A stretch of DNA of 64,000 nt from CAYTBN01 sp964436045 (lineage in GTDB: Bacteria; Myxococcota_A; UBA796; UBA9615; CAYRNR01), in the NCBI GenBank assembly GCA_964436045.1, contig CAYTBN010000014.1:1-64000 (forward strand), read 5' to 3'. The notes under the pieces are model-generated. The model was not told where the DNA came from. It saw only the letters and a list, made by a program, of their open reading frames with translations, and did not search any database. Positions 45,589 through 56,724 of the stretch are shown here, piece by piece. The position numbers and the translations under genes are program-made. Every line of letters begins with the position of its first letter. Within the stretch, counting starts at the first letter, position 1.

Positions 45589-46899
45589 ATGACCAACGGC
45601 GTCCAGACACTCTTCACTCTCTCGCTGCTGTCCCTGGTTCCCGGGCCCGGAGCCGCACAGGTCCCCGCGGCGACCGAGGCCTACCTGTGGCGAGGGCTGG
45701 ACGCCGAGTGGGGGGAGTGGACCCACCGGCTGGGCATGATGGGCTCCTACATCACCTCGGTGGATGACAGCGGGTACGCCATCGACGTCCGCGGCCAGCT
45801 CGAGGGCGGTGTGTTCCGCGATCCGGGCGGCGCATCGCTGACCACCCACTTCACGCACTACTCGCCGGGCGCTCGCGGGGCCGGAGTTCGGTTCTGGCAT
45901 CTCGAGGGGGACGCCATCGAGCTGTCCGGCGCCTACCGCTGCGATGGGGGGCACGACGGCACCGAGGCCGGCGTCTTCCGCGGCACGGTGACCCTCGGCA
46001 ACGCCCCCGGCGGCGGCTTCGACCCGGGGCGGATCGACCCCCGGGGTCCGACCCCGGATCAGTTCCCCCACCAGCTGGCGCTGCTCAACGGGATCTTCAT
46101 CGATCCGCGGGTACCCAACGAGGCCCACACCGTCGACCTCGTGCACGTCGCCCTGGACGGCGAGCCCGTCTACCACCCGGCCACCGGGACCCTCGATGTG
46201 CCCCTGCACGTGGAGTATCGCCCGGGCTGCGTTCCCCCGGTCGGACACGCTTGTTCCAATGCCGTCGAGGCCCCGCGGGGGGCCCGGCGCTGGACGGTCG
46301 AGATCCGGCCCTACCTGCTGCTGGCGGCCTGGCACGACGGCCCGGTGACGACCACTGGCGTCGATGGCGCGATGGTCGACGATTCGGAGCTGGACTCCTG
46401 TGGCGGCGTCGACCGGGTCGTGGAGATGGAGCGGGCGGTTCCGCTGTTCGCAGGTGACGGTGGGGCGCCGCCGCTGGTCGGCTTCCGCGCCTGGACTGTG
46501 GCCGCTGGCGCTCCCGACGAGACCTACGCCGACGGCGCGCGGGCCGCGTCTTGCGAAGGGTGTGCGGTGGCCCTGCGCGGCCGCCACATCCGCCAGTTCG
46601 GTTTTTCCCTCGACCGGGCGGGCGACGGAGCCATGGCGGTGGTCCGCGGTCGCTGGCAGAGTCACCCCTTCGACGGCAACCCCTACACCCGCGGCAAGGT
46701 CAATCCCCACTGGCCGGTCTGGTCCTGGGATCTGGCCGGGCTGCACGTGGATGGCGATTTCAGGGATGACGAGTTGATCGCCACCGATCGCCCGGCCCTG
46801 TCGGTGGACCAGGGCGTGCGCCTGACCGCCACCCTGGCCGAGACTCCCCCGACCCTGCACGCGCTGATCCCCGCGGGCGATGGCGCGCTGACTCCCTGA
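45589..46899 (+). CDS. Exported protein of unknown function
   Basis: 436 residues. ATG 45589 opens a short hydrophobic signal (TLFTLSLLSLVPGPGAAQV). The mature protein is beta-rich with few motifs: WHLEGDAIELSGAYRCDGGHDGTEAGVFRG, HQLALLNGIFIDPRVPNEAHTVDL, WTVEIRPYLLLAAWHDGP, and paired Cys (SCEGC). The repeated 'LEGGVFR/GVFRGT' units suggest internal duplication. I recognise no family. The preceding 234 bases (45355-45588) hold no gene that I can see. It converges on the SGNH hydrolase gene, six bases apart. Confidence 0.65.
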   Translation: MTNGVQTLFTLSLLSLVPGPGAAQVPAATEAYLWRGLDAEWGEWTHRLGMMGSYITSVDDSGYAIDVRGQLEGGVFRDPGGASLTTHFTHYSPGARGAGVRFWHLEGDAIELSGAYRCDGGHDGTEAGVFRGTVTLGNAPGGGFDPGRIDPRGPTPDQFPHQLALLNGIFIDPRVPNEAHTVDLVHVALDGEPVYHPATGTLDVPLHVEYRPGCVPPVGHACSNAVEAPRGARRWTVEIRPYLLLAAWHDGPVTTTGVDGAMVDDSELDSCGGVDRVVEMERAVPLFAGDGGAPPLVGFRAWTVAAGAPDETYADGARAASCEGCAVALRGRHIRQFGFSLDRAGDGAMAVVRGRWQSHPFDGNPYTRGKVNPHWPVWSWDLAGLHVDGDFRDDELIATDRPALSVDQGVRLTATLAETPPTLHALIPAGDGALTP

Positions 46900-46905
46900 A
46901 CGGGA

Positions 46906-47994
46906 TCAGGGGGAAGCTGGCGCGCTGGCGGCACAGCGGGCCCGTGCGGTCTCCAGCAGCTCCGGACGGTCGACGATGGTGTCGGCCAGTACGTCCGCGA
47001 TCAGCGCGTGGCCAGCGACGTTGGGGTGGACGTCGTCGATGAACAGCGTCTCACCGCCGCCCTCGATGAACACCGGGACCAGATCCACGACGGGGACCTC
47101 TCGCTCGGCCGCCGCCCGCCGCATCAGCTCCCGGTAGTCCTCGTCTTCCGATCGCGGGTCGTCCCCCCGGATCCGGGGATCGCCCGCCGCGGGACCGGCC
47201 ATCTGGTCGTCCCGATCAGAGGAGAGCGGTAGCACGATGAACAGGGGGGCGGCGCCGTGCTCCCGGGCGCGGTCGACCATCCGTCGGAGGTTGGACTCGT
47301 AGCGATGGGACGAGACGCGGCGGTAGCCGCCCCCGTGGCCCGGGTCCGCGTGGGTCGGGCGGGGCGGGGTGAGCCATTCGGCGGCCCACTCCACGAACCG
47401 CAGGCGCCGCGGGCTCGGATCCGGCGCCCCGGGGAACCGTTGCCTGGGCGCGGGTTGGGTCTCGTAGAACTCCTCGTCCGGCACATCCGCCGGGCCCGCG
47501 TCGCTCCAGACGTTGCTGATCAGCAGCAGGTCGGGCTGCAACGCCCAGCCGTCCTGGTCCATCCGCTCCAGGCTCTGGTAGGTCGAGTACCCCGGCACCG
47601 CCCCGTTGATGGCCTCGACCCGCAGGTCCGTCACGCCCCGCGTCCCCAGCCGGTCGGGCAACAGCTCCGCGAAGGCCTGGCCGTCCGGCACGCCGTGCCC
47701 GAACGCGCTGGAGTCACCCGCCGAGTAGATCCGCAAGATGCACGGGGTGCGCTCGACCTCGATCTCGGGACCTCGATACCCCCTGCTGTTGATCCGGTTG
47801 GCCACCCCCTCGACCACCATCTCGCCCCCGGGAGTGAGGCCCCAGCGCAGCCGCGGATCCGCCGGCATCCGCCCCTCGACCTCCGGCCCGTCCCACAACA
47901 GCCGGGTCAGCCCCTCGAGTCCGGCGAAGAACGCCACCAGGATCAGGACCGCGAACAGCAGACGGCGCAGGACTGTACCGGAGCGGCGGGACAT
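46906..47994 (-). CDS. Membrane-anchored SGNH/GDSL hydrolase
   Basis: 362 residues from ATG 47994. One N-terminal transmembrane helix (about 10-30, RRLLFAVLILVAFFAGLEG). SGNH blocks: IYSAGDSSAFGHGVPDG (block I, catalytic Ser), NGAVPGYSTYQS (block II Gly), ISNVWSDAG (block III Asn-like), and FIDDVHPNVAGHALIADVL (block V, Asp-x-x-His). This type of anchored SGNH protein often removes or adds acyl groups on exopolysaccharide or cell-wall sugars (AlgX/DltD-like); the substrate here is unknown. It faces the periplasm. Confidence 0.85.
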   Translation of the reverse strand: MSRRSGTVLRRLLFAVLILVAFFAGLEGLTRLLWDGPEVEGRMPADPRLRWGLTPGGEMVVEGVANRINSRGYRGPEIEVERTPCILRIYSAGDSSAFGHGVPDGQAFAELLPDRLGTRGVTDLRVEAINGAVPGYSTYQSLERMDQDGWALQPDLLLISNVWSDAGPADVPDEEFYETQPAPRQRFPGAPDPSPRRLRFVEWAAEWLTPPRPTHADPGHGGGYRRVSSHRYESNLRRMVDRAREHGAAPLFIVLPLSSDRDDQMAGPAAGDPRIRGDDPRSEDEDYRELMRRAAAEREVPVVDLVPVFIEGGGETLFIDDVHPNVAGHALIADVLADTIVDRPELLETARARCAASAPASP

Positions 47995-48146
47995 GGACGT
48001 CGGAGTATACCAACCTCCGCCGACCTCCCCGCCGCCGCGCGCTTCACGTCTCGACTGGCGCGCTTGCTGGGCGATATCCGGGAGCTGTTGCTCCGAGCGG
48101 GTGGGCTGCACTGTACGGATCCGGTCCGCTTTGACATGCTTTGCCC

Positions 48147-49841
48147 ATGCAGGATGCCGCTGAGCGGATACGGCGCTGGCTCCGGCGCCTCGTACCGCGC
48201 TTGCACAGAGGACTGATCTTCCCCCTGGTCGCCATCATCGGCCTGGTCGTCCTGGGCGGCGCGGTCGGCAGGATCCTCGCGCTCGGTCTGCTGCCCCTGC
48301 TGTGGACCGCCGTCGAGGACCAGCCGGCGCGGCGTTGGCGTCCCCGCCGCGACCTCGCGACGGCGCTGGCCGCGGGGGCCGCCCTCGCGCTGCTGAGTTA
48401 CTTCCTGTGGTCTCCCCACCTCATCGAGGGATTCCCGACGACGGGTTCCGACGTGGGCGAGCACATGTGGCTGCTGCACCACATGAGCAACCCGGGCTGG
48501 CCGGATTGGAACGCGAACCGCTACCCCCTCCCCGTATTGCTCGCTCGCCTGGTTGCGTTCTCGGGCGATCCCTACACGACCTGGCTGGCCGCGGCGGTGG
48601 TCTCGATGGGATTCGTGGGGACCGGGCTGTACCTCTGGGGACGCGCCGTCGGCGGCGTCGGCGCGGGGCTGGTGGTGGTGTTGCTGGTCGGGGCGGTACC
48701 CGACCTGGCGATGATGAGCCGGATGGTGAGCAGCTACCCGGCGATCCTGGCCCTGTGGACGTTGGGCGCCGGGGTGGCCGCCTATGCCCTGCGGTTCCCC
48801 CACTGGGGCACGGCCCTCGCCGCTGGGGTGGGATGTGGGGCCGTGCTTGCCTCCGACGCCCGCGGTGTGGTGCCGGGAGCGCTGATCCTGGTGGTCTGCC
48901 TGGCCGCCGCCGCGGGACAGCGATCCTGGCGATCCCGCGGATTGGCGGTCGCGCTGGTCTGCGCACCGGTGGCGCTCTCGTTCCTGATCCACAATCTGAT
49001 TCCGCAGCCGCTGAAATCCCTGGAGATGCGTATCGAGGGTACGGTCCAGGCCAGCTACCACCGCGTCGGTGACGACCCGCCCCGGTTCGCGGGCATCTCC
49101 GGCGGATACGTCTGGGGCCGGAGCAACCCCCTCGAGTTCCCCACGACCATCCGCAACCTCCGTGCGTCCCAGGCGCGTCTCAACCCGGCCATCGCCACCA
49201 GCGACCAGCAGCGCCTGGACGTGGAGCGCCGGGTGGAGCCGCTGGTGTGGCCCATCGGAGTGCTCGCCGCGCTCGGGCTGCTGCTGGGAGGAGCCTTCCC
49301 CCGCTGGCGGGAGCTGCGGGAGAGCCGCGCGTGGATCCGGTGGGTCGACTGGCGCGGGCGGCTGGCTCTGTTGCCGGTCGTGGCCTGCGTGATCTGGTAC
49401 GTCAACACGGTCAGCTACGAGTACTTCGCCCGGTTCATGGCGCTGGCTGCGCCCGGCTTCATCCTGCTGGCTGGGCTGGGTCTGGTGGCCCTCGGAGGCC
49501 GCGGCCGGCCCGGGTTCCTGGCGCCGCTGGTGGCGCTGCTGGTGCTGCAGTTCGGCGGTCCTCTTTCCGTCGGGGCCAGCTGGCGCGTGCCCCTGGTGGC
49601 CAACCCCGAGCTGCGCCAGTGCGTGGAGATCGCCCGCGGGGAGTCGCAGAGTCAGCCATCGCCGTCGGTTGAGAACTGCGTGCGGGCCCTCCAGCAGCGG
49701 TTGTTCTACCGGTTGGCTCCGCCCTTCGGCGGTCCGGCGGAACCGGAGGGTCCCCCGCAGCATCTGGACTCGCGGGGCCCGGCCAGCGGAGGCGCAAAGG
49801 CCGGACCCCCTCCGTCGGCCCCATCCCCCACGACCGACTAG
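48147..49841 (+). CDS. Polytopic membrane protein, possible GT-C type glycosyltransferase
   Basis: 564 residues from ATG 48147 (a TTG six bases earlier is less likely). About ten hydrophobic helices run from residue 25 to 490. Between helices 2 and 3 lies TTGSDVGEHMWLLHHMSNPGWPDWNANRYP, an acidic first periplasmic loop like the catalytic loop of GT-C fold enzymes. The helical pattern and extracytoplasmic C-terminal tail (VENCVRALQQRLFYRL, then a Pro-rich end) fit, but sequence evidence is weak. A lipid-linked sugar transfer role is inference. It converges with the kinase gene with a four-base overlap. Confidence 0.6.
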   Translation: MQDAAERIRRWLRRLVPRLHRGLIFPLVAIIGLVVLGGAVGRILALGLLPLLWTAVEDQPARRWRPRRDLATALAAGAALALLSYFLWSPHLIEGFPTTGSDVGEHMWLLHHMSNPGWPDWNANRYPLPVLLARLVAFSGDPYTTWLAAAVVSMGFVGTGLYLWGRAVGGVGAGLVVVLLVGAVPDLAMMSRMVSSYPAILALWTLGAGVAAYALRFPHWGTALAAGVGCGAVLASDARGVVPGALILVVCLAAAAGQRSWRSRGLAVALVCAPVALSFLIHNLIPQPLKSLEMRIEGTVQASYHRVGDDPPRFAGISGGYVWGRSNPLEFPTTIRNLRASQARLNPAIATSDQQRLDVERRVEPLVWPIGVLAALGLLLGGAFPRWRELRESRAWIRWVDWRGRLALLPVVACVIWYVNTVSYEYFARFMALAAPGFILLAGLGLVALGGRGRPGFLAPLVALLVLQFGGPLSVGASWRVPLVANPELRQCVEIARGESQSQPSPSVENCVRALQQRLFYRLAPPFGGPAEPEGPPQHLDSRGPASGGAKAGPPPSAPSPTTD

Positions 49842-52800
49842 CCTGGCGAACAGGGATGCCCGGCCGGCGGGTCGGTGGGTACGGGACCGCCGTCCCGCCA
49901 GGTGACCGGGACCTGGGACCAGACCTCGCGCAGCAGATCGCAATAGTCCCGTTGCAGGGCGCCCAGATCGACGACGGCGTGGTCACCCACTTCGGTCGTC
50001 GCCAGCAGACGCGTGCCGTCCAGCCGTAGCTGGGCGACGGGGCCGTGGAGTTCCATGTGATCCAGCTGGGCGCCCGTATCGCCATCCCAGACGCCGACGG
50101 TGCCGTCGACGAAGGAGATGACCAGGCTCCCGCCGGGGCCGGCGAGGGCGTGAGTAGGGGCCATGTCGGGCGCCTCGTCGAGGCGGACCGATCGGATCAG
50201 ATCGCCGCCCTCGATGGGCCACAGCTTCACGTCCTTGGCCGGGTCGATGGCCGCGATGGTGTCCCCGACCCGCGCCGACACGCGGACGTCCCCCAGCGCG
50301 GGCACATCACCGAGGCGTTTCCCCGCCTCGTCGTAACGGATCACGTTGGCATCACCCAGCACGTGGATCTCCCCGCCGTCGCGATCCATGTGGCCGACGT
50401 TGTAACCGGGCAGCGGGACCGGCTCGTCGGCCCCCGGTAGATGTATCGCCACCTTGGATTTGTGTTCGATCACGCAGCCGGTGGCGGTGGCGAAGACCTT
50501 GGCCCCCCGGTGGATGGGCACCTCGTGGACGAGGCTGTCTTTCCCCAGGTCCCAGATCTCGAGTCGGTCGTCGAGGGTCAGGAGGCAGAGCCGGTCGGCC
50601 GAGGCATCCCCCGCGAACGCCGTCTCCTCGATGGCCCGGCTCCAGGCGGTATCGGGGGGCTCGCGCTCCCCTCCGCCGCCGGACAGGTCGGCCCAGCCCC
50701 GGTGGGTGGGGAGCCATGGAGGATCGGCGACGAGTACGGGCCCGCGCCAGATCGGGTGCCCGTCGGCTGCGGTCCAGAGCCTCACCATCGGCCCGTCGCC
50801 TGTGGCGATGGTGAGGCCATCCGGCGAGACCGACAGGGCGTAGTCGAGTCCCCAGCGGGCGTCGAATCCCGCGAGTTCCTCGCCGGTTTCCAGGGACCAG
50901 ATCGCGGCCTTGAACTTCTCGCAGACCGCCGCCAACCGGGTCCCGCCGGCCATCGAGGCCACGGCGGGGAAGTTGGGCGCGCCTTCCGGGGACAGGTCAC
51001 ACGAGCCGGGGGTGAAGACCGCCTGCTGGCGTCCAGTTCCCGTATCCCAGCGGCGCAGGGACTGGTCCCAGCCGCCGGTGAACAGGGAGCGGCCGTCGGC
51101 GGTGTAGTCGATGCCCCAGATGTCGTAGCCGTGGCCTTCGAGGCGCCGCTCCAGTTCGGGGGGGTCGACCGAGTACACCCACGCCGTGCCGTCGGCGGAG
51201 CCTGCTGTCACCTGGCGGCCGTCGGGGCGCACCGCGATGGACAGCACGCCGGCGGTGGGACCTTTCATCGTCGCTTGCAGCTCGCCGGTCAGCCCGTCCC
51301 ACAACCGCACGCTGCGGTCCATCGCCCCGGACGCCACCAGCCGCCCGTCCGGCCCGAACGCCACCCCCCAGACATTGGCGGTGTGTCCCTCCATGGAGTG
51401 CAGCAGCCGCCGGGTGACCAGGTCCCACACGCAGACCACCCGGTCGGTGCCCCCGGTGACCAGACGCCGGCCATCCGGGGAGATGTCCAGCGAGTAGATG
51501 CTGCGTTGGGGACCGCTCATGGTGCCGATCGCGTCCCCGGTGGCCGCATCCCAGATCCATATCGCACCATCCTCCCCCGCGGAGACCAGCTGCCCGCCCC
51601 CCGGTGTATGGACGATGTCCCGGACGTCCCTGCGGTGCCCGGCGCCCTCCCGCCGGGCACCTGCGACCCGGGTCGACCACATCCGCACGCTGTTCCAGTC
51701 CGCCACCGCCAGCTGGGAGGCGTCCGGAGAGAAGGCCATGCCGTCGACGTTGTACAGATCGTCCCCCAGCTCGGTCAGCAGTCGCCCTGCGTCCACGTCC
51801 CACAGGGCAACGGAACGCCGGTCCGAGCCGCAAGCCGCCAACCAGCCGTCGCGATACCCCAGCGCCATGCCGCGGATCCGGTCCGGTTGGCACCGCACTG
51901 CTGCCAGAGCCTCGCCGCTGGCCACGTCCCAGGTACGCACCGTCACGTCGGCCGCCCCGCTGGCCAGCTGGGTGCCATCGGGGGAGAACGCCAGCCCGTC
52001 CACCGTACCGTCGTGACAGGAGAGCGCCCGGGGCTCGCCCCCCTCGTCCAGGGACCACAGCCGCACGGTACCGTCGGCGCCCCCCGCCGCGAGCAGGGAG
52101 CCATCGGGGGAGAACGCCAGCGCATCAGACCCCGTCGACGGGCCCTTCGTCCCCGAGACGAGGGTTTGATCGGGACGCGTGCCGTCGGGTGATCCCAGGT
52201 GGATCGCGCCCGTCTGGTCGAGGGCCGCCACGGTCCGGCCGTCGGCGGAGAACGCCAGCGAAACGAGGGTCGAGCCCTCGACCTGCCAGCCGGGCCGCTC
52301 GGCAGCTCCGTCCACGTCCCGCAGCAGGAGCCGGCCCGTGCGCGTGCCCAGTGCGATCAGGGTGCCGTCCGGGGAGAAGTCGACACAGATCACGTCGTCG
52401 TCGACCTCCAGATCGGGGTCGAAGGGGGAGGCCTCTCCCGAACGAGCGTCGACCTGGTAGTACTGCTCGATGGCTGTCCCCAGGGCGATCCAGTCCCCGC
52501 GCGGCGACCAGCTCATCTGGGCGGATCCCGAGCGAGAGCGCAGGGTGCTCCGCCAGTGCAGCGGCTCCCTCTCCTGGCGCTGCCAGAGGGCGCGGGCGTG
52601 GGTCGAGCTCTGGATCTCCAGCGACGCGCGCAACCGGGCGCGCGCTTCGAGGAGGTCACCCCGGGCCAGGGCTGCGTCGGCGCCATCGGCCAGCAGCCGG
52701 GCCTGGCTGACCACCGCGGTACCGCGCTCCTCCTCGGCCAGCGAGCGCTGGGTTCGCGCCTCCCGGTAGAGGAACCCCAGCGCCAGCGCCACCACCGCCA

Positions 52801-55266
52801 GCGCGGCGATGATCACTCCGACCAGCCGCCGGCTCCGCTGGGTCCGCGCCTCCTGCCTTCGCCCGCCCGCGTTCAGGAACGCCCGCACCGGTCCCGGCAG
52901 CTCGCCGATGTGTTCCGCCCGCCGCTGGGCGTCACGGAGGGCGTCCCCCAGCCATACCTCGGCGTCGGGTCGTCCGCGCGCCTCCCACAGCGCGGCCGCC
53001 TTGCCGATCTCGTCGAGGAAGGCCAGCTCGTCCCGGCTCTCGTCGAGCCAGCGGGACAGCGCGCCCCAGTCGCGGATCAGCGACTCGTGGACCAGCTCCA
53101 CCTCCGCACCGTCACCGCCCGAGCGGCTGCGGCGGGAGAGGAGGATCCGGTCGGCGACGAGGCGATCGAGGACGTCGGCCGCGTCCACGCCGTCCAGCAG
53201 TTGCCCCCGGGTCAAGGTGCGGCGCGTGCGCTCCGGTGTCACCAGCCGCAGCAGCAGCGAGCGGGCGAGCTCGATCTGACGTCGATCCAGGGAATCCAGC
53301 ATCCCGTCGGCGTGGGTGGCCAGCGCCCCCTCCACGCCGCCGATCTCCCGGTAGGTAGCCCGGGGCAACCGCCGCCGCTGGCGATCCCGCCGCTCCCACA
53401 GCTGGGCGCAGGCGAACTGGAGCAACGGCAGACAGGCGGGCTCGCCCCGCACCGCGGCGACCATCTCGGTCGGCAGCTCCTCGTCCTCGAAGCGGTATCC
53501 GGCGTCCTGCAACGGGCGCGACACGATCTCGAGCAGCTGCGGACCACCCGGGCTGCGAAGCACCGTGATCTGACTGGTCAGTTCACGCCCGGCGGGGACC
53601 TCCGCCAGGCGGACCATGAAGTCGTCGCGGAGCGCCAGCACCGCCCGTACCGGTCCCGCCGGGTCGTCCGCGGCTGCCGCGACCGCGGCCAGGAAGTCGT
53701 TGGCCAGGGTCTCGTCATCGGTCTGGGTGAACAGCTCCTCGGCCTGGTCGATGAACAGCAGCACGCGCGCTCGCTCGCTGCCAGCTCGCGCAGCAGTACC
53801 CCGAGCCTGCCCGGCGTCTGGCGCAGGGCGGGCTCCAGGTCCTCGCCGCTTCCCGCCCCTGCCGAGCCCTCGCCGTGGGCGGACGAGACGGTCGAACTGG
53901 CATCCCACGAGCTGCCCAGCCAGGTGTCGTCGTTGGTCGCGACCACAGCGCCGGAGCTGAGCCGGCTGGCCAGGCCGCGGAAGGGATCCCGGCCCGGGCG
54001 CAGGGTGATCACGATCCACGGCCCCTGCTCTCGCAGGCGGGGGATGATCCCGGCTCGCACGAAGGAACTCTTTCCTGCCCCCGACGGGCCGACCACCGGC
54101 AGGATGGGCGTCTCGCGCAGCCGCTCGAGGAAGGCGCCGATTTCGGCGTCGCGACCGAAGAACCGCTGGCTGTGGCGCTCGTGGAAGGGCAGCAGGCCGC
54201 GGAAGGGGCTGGTCTCGCCGTCCCGCGCCTGCGGCGTGGGGTAGAGCAGGTCGTGGAGGGTGCCGTGGACCTCCTCGGCGGAAGGCCGCTGGTCCGGTTC
54301 CTTGGCCAGGCAACGGGCGATCAGCGACGTCAGGTCGTCCGGTACGGGCGCCTGGGGATCCAGTGCCGGTGCTTGGCTGTCGCTGGTGACCTGGAAGCAC
54401 AGGGATCGCATGTCCGTCAGCTCGTAGGGGCGGTGACCGCAGAGCATCTCGTACAGGACCGTCCCCAGCGCCCAGATGTCCGTGGCGGGGGAGATCCGGC
54501 CCCCGCTCCACTGTTCGGGCGCCATGTACGACGGGGTGCCCCCCGCCCGTCCGGCCCGGGTCAGCGGTCCGGAATCCACGTCGCTGTCCCCGGGATCGAA
54601 CGGGACCTCCTCGCCGTCCACCTCGGAGATGACCTTGGCCAGTCCCAGGTCCAGCACCCGCACGCGTCCATCCCGCGGGATCATCACGTTCTCGGGCTTC
54701 AGGTCCCGGTGGAGGATGTGGTGCCGATGAGCTTCTCTCAGGGCGTCGGCGACGGCCATGCCGATCCGGACCGCCTCCTTGACCCCCAGCTCCTCGTCCG
54801 CCATTCGCTGGCGAAGGGTCTCCCCCTCCAGGTACTCCAGGGCCACGTAGGGGTGGTCGCCGTGCTGGCCCACCGCGTAGATGGTGACGATGTGGGGGTG
54901 GGCGAAGCGGGCCGTGGTGCGCGCCTCGAACTGGAAACGCTCGATGGCGTCGGGGGATCCCAGCGCCCGGGGGTGGAGGACCTTGAGCGCCACCTTGCGG
55001 CCCAGCAGCATGTCGCGGGCCAGGTACACCTCGCCCATGCCACCCGCACCGAGCAGTCGCTGGACCTGGAAATTGTCCACCTGGGTGGGCTGCCGGGGCG
55101 CCGGGGGTGCGTTCTCCACCGCGGAGCCCGGCCTGGCCCGCCGATCGAACTGCTGGGTCGGGAGATCGTCGCCCAGGGCGCCGGCCGGACTCGCCTCGGG
55201 CGCGACGATCGTCGGCTGCTCGCCCGATGGCCGTCCTTCCGTCTCGTCCGGATCCCGCTGGCTCAC
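49838..55266 (-). CDS. Ser/Thr protein kinase - STAND NTPase - WD40 protein, frameshifted
   Basis: Two frames together encode about 1809 residues. The kinase domain (about 66-340) has LLGAGGMGEVYLA, Lys 95, HRDLKPEN (186) and DLG in place of DFG. An nSTAND-type NTPase follows: FFGRDAEI, Walker A VVGPSGAGKSSFV (about 391-403). At about 53765-53790 coding changes frame within a GC-repeat (GAGCGAGCGCGCG); Walker B (VLLFIDQAEELFT) is in the second frame. Next come a winged-helix-like region, one transmembrane helix (VGVIIAALAVVALALGFLY), and WD40 repeats (at least ten, e.g. AFSPDGSLLAAGGADGTVRLW). Such STAND-WD40 kinases are signal integrators common in myxobacteria and cyanobacteria. One missing base would restore the frame. 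Confidence 0.85.
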
Positions 55267-55433
55267 GCCACTCTCCTCTTCGAAACCACGATCTCAGTGG
55301 ATCGCGCGCGAGCGGTCAACTGGCCGGCCTTGCGCGGCGGCTCTCTTCCAGCTCGCCGAGGATGATCATCGGGACTACCTGCGCCAACACCCCGACGGCT
55401 ACACTTGCCACTACCTCCGCGACTGAGGAGTGG

Positions 55434-56240
55434 ATGCACGACGACAGCCGCCAGCTCGCGGGCCGCTGGGCTCTGGTCACCGGTGCCTCCAGCGGCCTGG
55501 GAGCCGACTTCGCCCGCGAACTCGCCGCCCGGGGGGCCGATCTGGTGCTGGTGGCCCGGCGGAGCGACCGGCTCGCGGCGCTCGCCGACGAGTTGACCCG
55601 ATCCGCGGGCGTGCGCGCCGAGGTCATCGCGATGGACCTGGCGACGGCCGGGGCGGCGGAGGAACTTCGGCGGCGGACCGACTCCCTCGGAGTCGACGTC
55701 GACGTGCTCGTCAACAACGCCGGCTTCGGGCAACACGGTCAACTCCTGGACACGCCCTGGGAGCGGACGGCGCAGCTGATCCAGCTGGACATGGTCACGC
55801 TGACCGAGCTCACCCGGCTGTACGCGGTGGACATGGTGGCGCGCGGGCGGGGCTGGATCCTCCAGGTCGCCTCCGTCAGCGCCTACCAGCCCACGCCGAC
55901 CTACGCCTCCTACGCGGCGGCCAAGAGTTACGTGTTGTCCTTCGGCGAGGCTCTGGCCCACGAGCTCCAGGGCACGGGGGTGCACTGCACCGTCGTGTCA
56001 CCCGGGGTGACCGCCACCGAGTTCATGGAGGCGGCGGGTCATCGGCTGACCCTGTTCGATCGGATGTTGATGATGGAGAGCCCCGCGGTGGCCCGCGCGG
56101 GGATCCGGGCCATGCTGGCGGGAGCGGGCACCGTCGTTCCGGGCTTCGCCAACGCTTTCAACACCTGGGCGATGCGCTTCTTGCCCCGGGGATGGGCGAC
56201 CGCGATCGCCGCGTTGACGATGCGGCTCGGGGCGCGCTGA
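55434..56240 (+). CDS. Short-chain dehydrogenase/reductase
   Basis: 268 residues, GAGGAG close before the ATG. TGASSGLG cofactor loop, VLVNNAGFGQHGQ, catalytic Ser-Tyr-Lys in QVASVSAYQPTPTYASYAAAKSYV, and VSPGVTATEF. It is of the same DHRS-like subfamily as the SDR at 22962, with the matching C-terminus FLPRGWATAIAALTMRLGAR. Probably reduces a ketone or oxidises an alcohol on a lipid-type substrate with NADP(H). Divergent from the giant kinase; it converges with the small lipoprotein seven bases away. Confidence 0.88.
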   Translation: MHDDSRQLAGRWALVTGASSGLGADFARELAARGADLVLVARRSDRLAALADELTRSAGVRAEVIAMDLATAGAAEELRRRTDSLGVDVDVLVNNAGFGQHGQLLDTPWERTAQLIQLDMVTLTELTRLYAVDMVARGRGWILQVASVSAYQPTPTYASYAAAKSYVLSFGEALAHELQGTGVHCTVVSPGVTATEFMEAAGHRLTLFDRMLMMESPAVARAGIRAMLAGAGTVVPGFANAFNTWAMRFLPRGWATAIAALTMRLGAR

Positions 56241-56247
56241 CGGCGGA

Positions 56248-56625
56248 TCAGATCAGCTTGTTCTCGGAGCTGCCGTCGACCCCCTCGGCGCTGAACTTGA
56301 ACAGCAGGGCGTCGAACTCGCCGCAGTCCGATTCGATGTCGCTGCAACGGAGCTTGCCCTCCCAGTAGCCGGGCTCCAGCCGGACCAGATCGATGGACAC
56401 GATCTCCTGCTGGCCCCGCAGCACGGTGACGTTCACCGCCCGCACCTGGCCCGAGGTGTAGGCCTCGAACACCAGCTGATCGCCCGCCGCGGTCGCCTCG
56501 GGGTTGCACTCGACCCCCATGTCGCCGATGTGCACGTTGCCGCCGGGCAGGTTGGTCGGCTGGAAGCCGAGGACGCAGCCCCCGAACACCAGTCCGATCC
56601 ACGCCACCGCGGCGAATCGTCTCAC
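56248..56625 (-). CDS. Small lipoprotein of unknown function
   Basis: 125 residues from GTG 56625, preceded by GGGAGGTGAGAC. Lipobox VFGGC (Cys about 17). The mature part is a small beta-rich domain with LPGGNVHIGDMGVECNPE, VNVTVLRGQQEIVSIDL and CSDIESDCGEF, with four Cys that may form two disulfides. No family recognised. Confidence 0.65.
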   Translation of the reverse strand: MRRFAAVAWIGLVFGGCVLGFQPTNLPGGNVHIGDMGVECNPEATAAGDQLVFEAYTSGQVRAVNVTVLRGQQEIVSIDLVRLEPGYWEGKLRCSDIESDCGEFDALLFKFSAEGVDGSSENKLI

Positions 56626-56724
56626 GTCTCACCTCCCGTTCGCTCCCGCCCGCAGAGCGGCTCCTTCGACTCCATTGTCGATCGGTCCTGGCGCCAAGAT
56701 GAAACTGATGGTGAACGGGCGGCG

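Noticed and set aside
55345..55426. Plus-strand frame ending AEDDHRDYLRQHPDGYTCHYLRD before the SDR
   Set aside because: It looks faintly natural but has no start of its own, overlaps the 5' part of the kinase gene region antisense, and matches no family I recognise.
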